DNA from: Gemmatimonadota bacterium
GTDB taxonomy: Bacteria > Gemmatimonadota > Gemmatimonadetes > Longimicrobiales > Gaopeijiaceae
Reading direction: 5' to 3'
DNA length: 62,606 bases
Assembly: GCA_028874905.1 (NCBI GenBank)
Contig: JAPPGZ010000046.1
Span: 9,795 to 72,400, forward strand
The notes below the pieces were generated by a model that made no database searches, was not told the DNA's origin, and saw only the letters and a list, made by a program, of their open reading frames with translations. The position numbers and the translations under genes were made by a program. This document shows, piece after piece, positions 45,831 through 54,078 of the stretch (position 1 is its first letter; every line of letters starts with the position of its first letter).

Positions 45831-46451
45831 CTAGCCGTCCAGATACTTCTCGGGAATCGGCCCCGCGTCCGGCTCGTGCTGCCAGAAGATGCTGAGGATC
45901 CACCAGCGCTCGCCGTCGTGCAGGAGCTGGAACGAGTTGATGCCGCGGTTGAAGGGCTCCTCGTTCGGGTCGTCCGTGCGCATGGACGCGTAGCTGCTGA
46001 AGCGGTGCGCGATGTCGCCGTAGGTCTCGGTGACGTTGCCGATCTCCACCTCGTAGAACCCCTCCGTTTCGAAGAACTCGTCCGTCCCCTCCGCGAACTC
46101 CTCGGGGGACATCGAACTGACCGAGCTCCTGCGGCCGTTCTCCATGTGTTCGGTGGCCACGGGCATCAGGCGCGCGCCCGGCAGGAAGAGGGAACGGAAG
46201 CGGTCCCAGTCCCGCGGCACGCCGGCGTCGCCCGAGATGGACTCGTAGACGGCAGTCACGATCGCCTCCACCGACTCCACATCGGCGGGATCGGCCATCG
46301 GGGCGGGCGGCATCTCGTGGACCTCGGCGGCCATCGGTTCGGCTTCCGCCCCCTCGCCCTCGGCGCTGTGCTCCGGCGCCGCGCACGCAACCGTCAGCGC
46401 CAGCATGGCGGCCCACAGCGGATGCCGCAGCGTGTCTTGCTTCGATCTCAT
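45831..46451 (-). CDS. NTF2-like lipoprotein
   Basis: 206 residues. ATG 46451 follows GGAGGGA and opens a lipoprotein signal (LALTVAC). The mature part has an acidic linker and then a SnoaL/NTF2-like fold: DWDRFRSLFLPGARL, EGFYEVEIGNVTE, and INSFQLLHDGERWWILSIFW. Such proteins are usually small-molecule binding or scaffold domains. No catalytic residues can be assigned. Confidence 0.7.
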   Translation of the reverse strand: MRSKQDTLRHPLWAAMLALTVACAAPEHSAEGEGAEAEPMAAEVHEMPPAPMADPADVESVEAIVTAVYESISGDAGVPRDWDRFRSLFLPGARLMPVATEHMENGRRSSVSSMSPEEFAEGTDEFFETEGFYEVEIGNVTETYGDIAHRFSSYASMRTDDPNEEPFNRGINSFQLLHDGERWWILSIFWQHEPDAGPIPEKYLDG

Positions 46452-46577
46452 GGCAATCCCTCCAGGGGGTGTGTCCTTGCCCGTGCGGCCGGGCCCTTCC
46501 CGCGGCCGCGTCAGTCCCAAGGTTCGTTTCCGGCCCCCGGGGCCGCAAGGTGCCCACGCGCCGTTGCCCCCCCTTCA

Positions 46578-46606
46578 TTGCGCGGGTGCCCGGCGTCCCC
46601 GATACT
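46578..46606 (+). promoter_or_regulatory. candidate promoter of the permease gene
   Basis: TTGCGC at 46578-46583 and GATACT at 46601-46606 are separated by 17 bp, 30 nt upstream of ATG 46637. A short CTTTT-N6-AAAAG hairpin lies between it and the start. The match to the consensus is moderate. Confidence 0.35.
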
Positions 46607-46636
46607 GTGCTTTTCCCCCCAAAAGTGAGATCCCCC

Positions 46637-48382
46637 ATGGCCCCTCAGCCGACCCAGGCAGGCACCGGAGTCCGCTTTCAGCCCGACGAGAAACCCGCGT
46701 TTCCCATCGCGATCGGACTGGCTCTGCAGTATTGCATTCTCACGCTCGGACCGATCGTCATCACGATCGCAATCGTGGTTCGCACCGCCGGCGAGAGCGA
46801 GCTGTTCCTGTCATGGGCGGCGTGTGCGGCACTGCTCGTCAGCGGCATCACCACCATGGTGCAGGCCAGGCGGGTGTGGCGGTTCGGTTCGGGCTACATC
46901 CTCCTGATGGGCACGTCGGGCGCCTTCATCGCGGTGGCGGTCACTGCGCTCGCGCGGGGAGGACCCGGGATGCTGGCGACACTGGTCGCCGCCTCGGCGC
47001 TCTTCCAGTTCCTGCTAGCGTCGCGGCTTGCGCTGCTCCGGCGAATCATCACGCCGACGGTCGCGGGAACCGTGATCATGCTGATCGCGGTCACGGTCAT
47101 GCCGCTCCTGCTGGATCTGATCGAACAGGTGCCCCAGGGCGTGGCGCCGTCGGCCGGACCGGTCACGGCGGTTGCCACGCTCGTCGTCACGATGGTGATC
47201 ATCCTCCGCGCGAGCGGCGCGATGCGGCTCTGGGGTCCCGTGATCGGCATCGTCTCCGGCTGCATCATCGCCGGCTTCTTCGATCTGTTCTCCTGGGAAC
47301 AGGTGGCCGCGGCCCCGTGGGTGGGGCTGCCGGTGGCCGGCTGGCCCGGTTTCGATTTCGGCTTCGGCCCGACCTTCTGGGCGCTGCTTCCCGCCTTCAT
47401 ATTCGTCACGCTGGTCGGGGCCATCGAGACCGTGGGCGATGCGGTGGCCGTGCAGCGGGTTTCGTGGCGCGACACACGGGCGACCGACTTCCGCGGGGTT
47501 CAGGGGGCGGTCATGGCCGACGGGCTGGGCAATTTCCTGTCGGGACTGCTTGCCACCGTGCCCAACACCACGTATTCGAGCAGCGTGTCGATCGTCGAGA
47601 TCACCGGCGTGGCCGCCAGGCGGGTGGGCATCTGCATCGGCGTCGGGTTCATGGCGCTGGCCTTCCTGCCGAAGTTCGTGGCCGTCGTCATCTCGATCCC
47701 GAACGCGGTCATCGGCGCCTACGGACTGGTGCTGATCGCCATCCTTTTCGTGCTGGGCATGCGCATCGTGGTCGGCGACGGGATGAACTACCGCAAGGCC
47801 GCGATCGTGGGCGTGTCGTTCTGGGTCGGTTCGGGTTTCCAGGCCGGTGGCCTCTTCACCAGCCAGATGAGCCCCTTCTTCGCCGAAATGCTGGGCAACG
47901 GGATGACATCCGGCGGACTGACCGCGCTTCTGCTGGCGGCGTTCGTCGAGCTTTCCGGCCCGCGGCGCAAGCGGCTCGTCACCGACCTCGGCGTGAACGC
48001 GGTCCCCGAGATTCAGGCGTTCCTGACCAGCTTCGGCTCGCGCGCGGGATGGGGCGAGGCAATGGCAGGAAGGGTCGCACTGGCGGCCGAAGAGGCACTG
48101 CTGAGTCTTTTGGGGGAGGAGGGCGACGAAGCGGGCGAGGGAAGGCGGCTGCGCCTCAGCGTGCGCTCGGTGCCCGGGGCGGCGGAGTTGGAGTTCCTGG
48201 CCGCGTCGGGAGAGGGGAACATCGAGGACCGCATGGCGCTGGTCGGAGAGCACTCGGTGGAGATCCCGACCGAGCACGACTTCTCGTTGCGGCTGCTCCG
48301 TCACCTCGCGGCCTCCGTGCGCCACCAGAAGTACCACGATGCCGACATCCTGAGCCTGCGCGTGGAACGTCCGGCGGCATAG
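46637..48382 (+). CDS. NCS2 uracil/xanthine permease with C-terminal extra domain
   Basis: 581 residues. About 12-14 membrane helices of the NCS2 nucleobase-cation symporter family span residues 25-450: GSGYILLMGTSGAF, ETVGDAVAVQRVS, ATVPNTTYSSSVSIVEITGVA and the IPNAVIGAYG loop. Residues about 456-581 form a soluble domain not found in standard permeases. It reads like an RsbW/anti-sigma-type HATPase (RVALAAEEALLSLL in the N-box position) but the N-box Asn is Ser and the G1 box is poor. The substrate is probably a purine or pyrimidine. Confidence 0.75.
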   Translation: MAPQPTQAGTGVRFQPDEKPAFPIAIGLALQYCILTLGPIVITIAIVVRTAGESELFLSWAACAALLVSGITTMVQARRVWRFGSGYILLMGTSGAFIAVAVTALARGGPGMLATLVAASALFQFLLASRLALLRRIITPTVAGTVIMLIAVTVMPLLLDLIEQVPQGVAPSAGPVTAVATLVVTMVIILRASGAMRLWGPVIGIVSGCIIAGFFDLFSWEQVAAAPWVGLPVAGWPGFDFGFGPTFWALLPAFIFVTLVGAIETVGDAVAVQRVSWRDTRATDFRGVQGAVMADGLGNFLSGLLATVPNTTYSSSVSIVEITGVAARRVGICIGVGFMALAFLPKFVAVVISIPNAVIGAYGLVLIAILFVLGMRIVVGDGMNYRKAAIVGVSFWVGSGFQAGGLFTSQMSPFFAEMLGNGMTSGGLTALLLAAFVELSGPRRKRLVTDLGVNAVPEIQAFLTSFGSRAGWGEAMAGRVALAAEEALLSLLGEEGDEAGEGRRLRLSVRSVPGAAELEFLAASGEGNIEDRMALVGEHSVEIPTEHDFSLRLLRHLAASVRHQKYHDADILSLRVERPAA

Positions 48383-48429
48383 CGATAGGCGGTCTGGCGA
48401 CCGGCATACGCATTGCGGAAGCCCTGCAT

Positions 48430-48461
48430 GGGACGCAATTCTGCACTGTGCAGACCGTCCC
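48430..48461. promoter_or_regulatory. two-tier palindrome ahead of the subtilase gene
   Basis: TCTGCACTGTGCAGA (48440-48454) is a perfect 7-bp inverted repeat around one T, enclosed by GGGACG (48430-48435) and CGTCCC (48456-48461). It lies between the permease and the subtilase start at 48487. It may be an operator or a terminator-like hairpin without T-tract. Confidence 0.45.
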
Positions 48462-48486
48462 GACGCCTTGATCCCGGAGTGCCATC

Positions 48487-51400
48487 ATGCGACGCAAGGC
48501 CGCAGTTCCCGCGCGTTTTCCCCTGATCCTCGCAACCTTGGGCCGCGGTGTCGCGTGCCTCGCGGCCGCAGCCCTCGCGGCCGCAGCCCTCGCGGTCGCA
48601 GCCTCGCTGTCCCCCGCCGCCGCCCAGCCCGACCGCCGCCCCTACCTCTTCAAGGACGCGCGCGGCGAGCTCGCGCAGGCGCGGGCGCGAGGCGAGAGCG
48701 AGGTCGTGCTGGTGATCGCCTCGATGCCGGGGAGGAACGCGCGCGTCGCGGCCGCCGTCGAAGGCATGGGGGGCCGAGTGGGGTTCCGCGCGGACGAGGT
48801 GGACTACCTGCGGGCGTGGGTGCCGCTGGACCGCGTCGAGGACGTGGTCTCGCTCGGCGACGTGCACAGCGTGGACGTGTCGATCACCGGACGGCCGCGC
48901 TCGTTCGGGCTGGCCGGGGGAGAGGCCGAGGCGCCAGGGTTGCCCGCGGTGCCCGCAGCGGCCAGCTCCGGCGAACCTGCTCGCGCCGACACCGTCTGGC
49001 CGCCGGTCCTTGGCGACCAACCGCTCAGCAACCGCTACAGCCCGCTGGGCGACATGCGCGCGCTCGAGTTCCGGGAGGATAACCCCACCTGGGACGGACG
49101 GGGCGTGGTTGTCGCCATGATCGACATGCTGCCGGACATGCTGCTGCCCGAACTCCAGACTGCGCGCGCGTTGGACGGCACGGAAGTGCCCAAGATCGCC
49201 GTCTACCGGAACGTCCTGGACCCCGAAATCGAGGACAACGGCTGGTGGCTGGACATGGACGACATGGTCGATGCGGCCGGGGGCTCCATCGTCTACCGGG
49301 ACTCGACGTACACAGCCCCGCGGGACGGCCTCTTCCGGATCGCCATGTTCGACGAGGTCAGGGCCGACACCATGGGCGTCTACGGCTCGAGCCTGGAGCG
49401 CGACGTCAACCGGGACGGCAATCCGGAGGGGTCGAGCCGCCTCTTCGCGGTACTCTGGGACGAGGCGGCCGGCGACGTGTGGGTCGACACCGACCAGGAC
49501 CTGGACTTCACGGACGAGACCGCGCTGGGCGAATACGACGAGCGGCCCGCGTTCGGCGTCTTCGGCACCGACGACCCGGAGACCGCGGTGCGCGAGTCGG
49601 TCGGCTTCGGGATCCAGATCGACCGTGACAAGGGCCGCGTCGCCCTGAACCTGGGCATTGCGTCGCATGGAACGCTGGTGGTCGGGGCGATCCTGGCCAG
49701 CCGCGGTGAGAGCGGGCGCTTCGAGGGCGTGGCGCCGGGAGCGCAACTCGCGAGCGTCGGCGAGGGCGGATCGGCGTACGGGCAGACCGAGGCCACGATC
49801 GTCGCGGCGCGGGACGCGGACGCCGACCTGATCTACTTCGAGCAGAGTTCGAACATCACGCGCAACTACCTCCTGCGCGACGGCCGACTGGTCCCCTCGG
49901 TGATCGCCGACCGCCTGGTGGAGCGGTACGGGGTCTCCATCTTCTCCCCCACCCACAACTTCCCCATCCTCGGCGCGATCGACGACATCGTGATGGGACG
50001 GGGCGTCATCGGCATCGGCGGCCACGAGAGCAAGGACAACTTCTTCATGAACCACGGCGTGCGCGTCGAGTACGACGACAACCTGCTCATCACCGGCGGC
50101 TACGGTCCGATGGGCGACGGCACGCTCAAGCCCGACGTGATCTCGCCCTCCAACTACGTCAGCACCTGGCTGGGGTTCATCGAGGGACGCGCCATGGCGG
50201 GCCTCTTCCAGCTGCCGCCCGGCTACACGATCGCGGGCGGCACCTCGACGGCCACGCCCACGGCCACCGGGGCTGGCGCGCTCCTGATCAGCGCCGCGCG
50301 GCAGGCGGGCATCCCGATCGATCCGCACCGCCTCAAATACGCGATCACGCGGGGCGCGCGCTGGGTGCCCAATATCGCGGCGTACAAGCAGGGCAACGGC
50401 GTGGTGAGCGTCGCAGGGGCGTGGGACATCCTGCAGCAGCTCGAATCCGGCGCGCTGGCCGTCGACATCGAGGCGCGTTCCTCGGTGGTCACGCCGTACA
50501 GCCACCTCCTTCCGACGCCGCACGAGGGCTTCGGCCTCTACGAGCGCAGCGGCTGGAAGGCGGATGAGCGCGGCGAACGCACCGTCACCTTCACGCGCAC
50601 GTCCGGTCCCTCCGGCAACATGACCTTCGACGTCACCTGGGAGGGCAACGACCACGGCACCTATTCGTCGCCGCTGACCGTCACCCTGCCGCTCAACACG
50701 CCGGTCGACTTTCCCGTGACCGTCACCCCGGCGGGGCATGGCGTGCACACCGCGCACCTGACCCTCGACCACGACGATGTCGCCGGGTACGCGCACCGGT
50801 CCCATGCAGCCATTGTGGCGCCCGAGCCCCTGAATTCCGCCAACGGCTTCACGGCCAGACAGGAAGCCGAGGTCCCGCGCCCGGGGCTCAAGAGCTACTT
50901 CTTCGACGTGCCCGAGGGTGTGACCGCGCTCAAGATCGACGTCGCGTGGGAGGAGCGCCCCGTCACTCTGGGCGTCTTCCGCCCGGATACGCGCGGTCAG
51001 CGCGGCGAGATGGTCCAGGGCAACGCCGGGGGCATCACGCAGGTGGTGGCGAACCCGATCGCGGGCACCTGGGAGGTGCGGCTGGGCGACATCGCCGACA
51101 CGCGCACCTTCGACTGGGAGCAGGCGAAGGAGCACGAACCGGTGCCGCCCACGGCCGCAACGCTCACGGTGTCGGCGCTGGCGGCCGACGTGGAGGTGGT
51201 CGCGGCGGGGATGGCCGCCGACAACGGGGCCCCGGCGGCTGCGGCGGCGGGCACGGGAACGCACCAGGTGTGGATCACGAACCGCATGGCGTCCTTCACG
51301 GGCGGAGCGGTGAACACGCCGGTGGGGAGTGCGAGGCGCGAGGCGCGAACGATCTCGGCCCGCGGGCAGCACGTGTACGAGATCGAGGTGCTGCCCGGGT

Positions 51401-51837
51401 CGTCGGCACTGGCCGTGCGGACGGAGGTCGAGAGCGCATCAGCCGCCGACCTGGACGTCTACGTCTTCGACTGCACCGGAGACGAATGCACCGGCGTCCG
51501 CGTGGACGGCGATCCCGTGGGCGACGAGTCGGTGGTGGTGCACGAACCGGCGGCCGGGATGTGGAAGGTGGTCGTGGATGCCGCCAGCGCGACGGGCGAG
51601 GTGGGGTACCGCTACCTGGACGTCGTGTTCAACCCGGCCTACGGGACCGTCAGCGCCATTGACATGCCCCAGGAACGCGCGTCGGATGCGCGCTGGACCA
51701 CGACCGCGCACGGATGGGCGGCGCTGGCGGCCCACGGCGAGGGGCGGGAGCCGTACCTGGGGGTGGTGGTGGAGGGGCGGAGCGGCGATGCGACGTACTG
51801 GGTGACGATGGGTGAGGTCGGAGCCGGGCCTTCGTGA
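48487..51837 (+). CDS. large exported S8 serine peptidase (subtilase)
   Basis: 1116 residues with a signal peptide (about 1-47, ending SPAAAQ). The catalytic triad reads D213 (in AMIDML), H394 (SHGTLVVG) and S587 (GGTSTATP). The D-H distance of about 180 residues is far longer than in subtilisin and recalls tripeptidyl-peptidase II-like subtilases with an insertion. About 500 residues of beta-rich domains follow, one resembling a pre-peptidase C-terminal (PPC) domain (DVYVFDCTGDE). Secreted or periplasmic peptide degradation is likely. Its stop overlaps pheA. Confidence 0.85.
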   Translation: MRRKAAVPARFPLILATLGRGVACLAAAALAAAALAVAASLSPAAAQPDRRPYLFKDARGELAQARARGESEVVLVIASMPGRNARVAAAVEGMGGRVGFRADEVDYLRAWVPLDRVEDVVSLGDVHSVDVSITGRPRSFGLAGGEAEAPGLPAVPAAASSGEPARADTVWPPVLGDQPLSNRYSPLGDMRALEFREDNPTWDGRGVVVAMIDMLPDMLLPELQTARALDGTEVPKIAVYRNVLDPEIEDNGWWLDMDDMVDAAGGSIVYRDSTYTAPRDGLFRIAMFDEVRADTMGVYGSSLERDVNRDGNPEGSSRLFAVLWDEAAGDVWVDTDQDLDFTDETALGEYDERPAFGVFGTDDPETAVRESVGFGIQIDRDKGRVALNLGIASHGTLVVGAILASRGESGRFEGVAPGAQLASVGEGGSAYGQTEATIVAARDADADLIYFEQSSNITRNYLLRDGRLVPSVIADRLVERYGVSIFSPTHNFPILGAIDDIVMGRGVIGIGGHESKDNFFMNHGVRVEYDDNLLITGGYGPMGDGTLKPDVISPSNYVSTWLGFIEGRAMAGLFQLPPGYTIAGGTSTATPTATGAGALLISAARQAGIPIDPHRLKYAITRGARWVPNIAAYKQGNGVVSVAGAWDILQQLESGALAVDIEARSSVVTPYSHLLPTPHEGFGLYERSGWKADERGERTVTFTRTSGPSGNMTFDVTWEGNDHGTYSSPLTVTLPLNTPVDFPVTVTPAGHGVHTAHLTLDHDDVAGYAHRSHAAIVAPEPLNSANGFTARQEAEVPRPGLKSYFFDVPEGVTALKIDVAWEERPVTLGVFRPDTRGQRGEMVQGNAGGITQVVANPIAGTWEVRLGDIADTRTFDWEQAKEHEPVPPTAATLTVSALAADVEVVAAGMAADNGAPAAAAAGTGTHQVWITNRMASFTGGAVNTPVGSARREARTISARGQHVYEIEVLPGSSALAVRTEVESASAADLDVYVFDCTGDECTGVRVDGDPVGDESVVVHEPAAGMWKVVVDAASATGEVGYRYLDVVFNPAYGTVSAIDMPQERASDARWTTTAHGWAALAAHGEGREPYLGVVVEGRSGDATYWVTMGEVGAGPS

Positions 51838-52682
51838 GGATAGCCTTTCTGGGTCCCCGCGGGACGTACAGCGAAGAAGCGGCGCTGCGGCACGCTAGCC
51901 AGGCCTCGCAACTCGTGCCGTGCGGCTCCATTGCGGCGGTGATCGGGGCTGTGGAGGGGGGTGCGGCCGATCAGGCCGTGGTGCCGATCGAGAACAGCCT
52001 CGAGGGCGCCGTCACCCACACCACGGACCTGCTCATCCACAGCACGCATCTCCTGATCCGAAGGGAGATCGTGCTCCCCATTCACCACTGTCTTCTGGTC
52101 CAGCCCGGCTTCGCCCTCCCCCTCGTGCGCGTCGTGTATTCGCATCCACAGGCCCTGGCGCAGTGCCGCGGCTACATCGCCGAGCACCTTCCCGAAGCCG
52201 AGCCCCTGGCGTCCCTCAGCACGGCGGGCGCCGTCAAGGACATGGGGTCCAGCACGCGTCCGGCCGCGGCGATCACCAGCCGGCGCGCCGCGGAGATCTT
52301 CGGCGCGAAGATCTTCGCTCGCAACATCGAGGATGCCGCCAACAACAAGACCCGGTTCGTGGTGCTCGCCCCCGACGACGCGGAGCCGACGGGCCGCGAC
52401 AAGACCTCGATCTGCTTCGACTTCACGGAGGACGCGGCCGGCATCCTCCATGGCACCCTGGGCGAGCTCGCCGGCCGCGGCATCAACATGCTCAAGATCG
52501 AGTCGCGCCCCGACAGGCGGAGCCTGGGCCGCTACATCTTCCTTGTCGACATCGAAGGCCACCGCGAGGACGCAGTCGTCACGGAGGCGCTGCGCGGCGT
52601 GCAGAAACGCGCCGCCCTTTTCAGGGTCCTGGGGTCCTACCCGCGACCGGGCGATCAGGATGGTTCTCAAGATAGTTCTTGA
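51834..52682 (+). CDS. pheA: prephenate dehydratase
   Basis: Converts prephenate to phenylpyruvate in phenylalanine synthesis. FLGPRGTYSEEAA and VVPIENSLEGAV are in the PDT domain, with the catalytic T173-R-F175. The ACT domain (about 190-270) has GINMLKIESRP, the phenylalanine-binding ESRP motif, so feedback inhibition is expected. No chorismate mutase domain. The GTG start overlaps the subtilase stop. 282 residues. Confidence 0.94.
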   Translation: MRIAFLGPRGTYSEEAALRHASQASQLVPCGSIAAVIGAVEGGAADQAVVPIENSLEGAVTHTTDLLIHSTHLLIRREIVLPIHHCLLVQPGFALPLVRVVYSHPQALAQCRGYIAEHLPEAEPLASLSTAGAVKDMGSSTRPAAAITSRRAAEIFGAKIFARNIEDAANNKTRFVVLAPDDAEPTGRDKTSICFDFTEDAAGILHGTLGELAGRGINMLKIESRPDRRSLGRYIFLVDIEGHREDAVVTEALRGVQKRAALFRVLGSYPRPGDQDGSQDSS

Positions 52683-52721
52683 CGTTCGCGGCAAACCGTT
52701 GTAGCTATCGTTCAACGACAA

Positions 52722-52838
52722 CTCATCGAGACCGGCTGAGGGACAGGCCCTGTGAAGCCGGGGCAACCTGCGGGAAGTGGCATTCCCGCAAAGGTGCCAA
52801 CTCCTGTGGCGGACCACGCGTCCGGCCGCAAAGATGAC
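52722..52838 (+). ncRNA. SAM-I (S-box) riboswitch aptamer
   Basis: The conserved S-box core is present in order: TCATCGAGA, GAGGGACAGGCCC, TGAAGCCGGGGCAACC, then AAGGTGCCAACTCC. Helices can be drawn: P1 TCATC (52723-52727) with GATGA (52833-52837), P3 TGCGGGAA with TTCCCGCA (a perfect 8-bp stem), and P4 GGAC-cacgc-GTCC with flanking GC pairs. It precedes the metX-metB operon, the expected target. Confidence 0.92.
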
Positions 52839-52886
52839 CCGCCCGCTGCTCTTCGGAGCGGTAGCCGGAAGTACCAGGGTGTCGAA

Positions 52887-52921
52887 TCTCCGGAGTCCGA
52901 TGAGCAGTCCAGACCCGGAGA
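52887..52921 (+). promoter_or_regulatory. riboswitch expression platform masking the metX ribosome site
   Basis: TCTCCGG (52887-52893) is the exact complement of CCGGAGA (52915-52921), which contains the GGAG ribosome site 9 nt before ATG 52930. The loop carries CGATGAG (52898-52904), an exact complement of CTCATCG (52722-52728), the 5' side of P1. Pairing of these would break P1 and invade the masking hairpin. No T-tract is present, so translational rather than terminator control is inferred. Confidence 0.6.
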
Positions 52922-52929
52922 ACCGAACG

Positions 52930-54078
52930 ATGCCCAGTTTCCCCGCCGGCGCATCCCTTTCCTTCGCGCCTGCCCCCGCTTCGGCCACTCATTCGGCACC
53001 CGCCGCTGGCCCTGCGCCCGCCCGCCGCCCGCCGTCGGCCATTCGCTCAGCGCCCGCCATTCGCTCAGCGTCTGCCGTTGGCTCCGCGCCCGCCGTTGGC
53101 TCAGCGCCCGCCGTTCGCTCGACGCTCCGCACCCGCATCGACTTCGACCATCTCGGGCCGCGCACCGTACCGGTGGACTTTGAGGCGGTGGGCCCGAACC
53201 ACGCGCCAACCGTCGTCCTCGGCGGAATCTCGGCAGGGCGCCACCTCGCGCCATCGTCGGCGTACCCCGAACCGGGATGGTGGAGGGGTGTGGTGGAGCA
53301 GGGCGGCGCCCTCGACCCGGCACGCCGGCTTCTCATCGGCATGGATTTCCTCGGCGGCGCGTGCGAAGACGATGTCCTCCGCCCGGTGACAACCCACGAT
53401 CAGGCCCGCGCACTCGCGGCCGTGCTCGACCACCTCGGCATCGCGGCGACCTCGCTGGTCGGCGCCTCCTACGGCGGTATGGTTGCCCTCGCCTTCGCGG
53501 AACTCTTCCCGGAGCGCGTATCGAAACTGGTCATCCTCGGCGCCGCCCACCGGACACATCCCATGGCCACCGCCGTGCGCACCGTACAGCGCGCGGCCGC
53601 CACGCTGGGTGCCGAAACCGGTCACGCCGCGCGCGGCCTGGCCCTCGCCCGAGCCCTCGCGATGACCACCTACCGGAGCATCGACGAATTCGAGGCCCGC
53701 TTCTCGCCCTTCGCGCTCACGGTAGGGACCACCGGCCACACTCCGTCACGGTTCCCGGTCGAGGAGTACCTGGATTCCCGCGGCGCCGCCTTCGCCCAGG
53801 TCTTCGACACCGACCGATTCCTGGCGCTGTCCGAGTCGATCGATCTCCACGGCACGCGTGCCGGCTCGCTCCCGCCCGACGCGCTCCTCGTTTCGTTCGA
53901 CACCGATGTCATCGTCCCGCCCTGGCTCGTCGACGAACTCGCCAGACGCCAGGGACGGCCCCCCGTCCGCCACGTCACCATCCCGTCATTGTTCGGCCAT
54001 GACGCCTTCCTCAAGGAAACACGGGAAGTCGCACGGCAGATCACCCTGGGCCTCGCCGAAGAGGAGGCACCCCGATGA
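52930..54078 (+). CDS. metX: homoserine O-acyltransferase (MetX-like)
   Basis: An alpha/beta-hydrolase-fold acyltransferase that activates homoserine for methionine synthesis. Nucleophile S180 is in GASYGG, with D326 (DTDVIVPP) and H357 (GHDAF) completing the triad. The first 65 residues are an Ala/Pro/Ser-rich leader with tandem repeats, unlike the family. ATG 52930 has GGAG at 9 nt; an in-frame ATG at 52900 is possible. 382 residues. Acetyl versus succinyl donor cannot be fixed from sequence. It overlaps metB. Confidence 0.85.
   Translation: MPSFPAGASLSFAPAPASATHSAPAAGPAPARRPPSAIRSAPAIRSASAVGSAPAVGSAPAVRSTLRTRIDFDHLGPRTVPVDFEAVGPNHAPTVVLGGISAGRHLAPSSAYPEPGWWRGVVEQGGALDPARRLLIGMDFLGGACEDDVLRPVTTHDQARALAAVLDHLGIAATSLVGASYGGMVALAFAELFPERVSKLVILGAAHRTHPMATAVRTVQRAAATLGAETGHAARGLALARALAMTTYRSIDEFEARFSPFALTVGTTGHTPSRFPVEEYLDSRGAAFAQVFDTDRFLALSESIDLHGTRAGSLPPDALLVSFDTDVIVPPWLVDELARRQGRPPVRHVTIPSLFGHDAFLKETREVARQITLGLAEEEAPR
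53038..53127 (+). repeat. five 18-bp tandem repeats inside metX
   Basis: Five in-frame 18-bp units (starting at 53038, 53056, 53074, 53092 and 53110) encode variants of AIRSAP/AVGSAP. They lie in the low-complexity leader before the conserved domain. Copy-number change would alter the leader length by six residues per unit without a frameshift. Confidence 0.85.
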
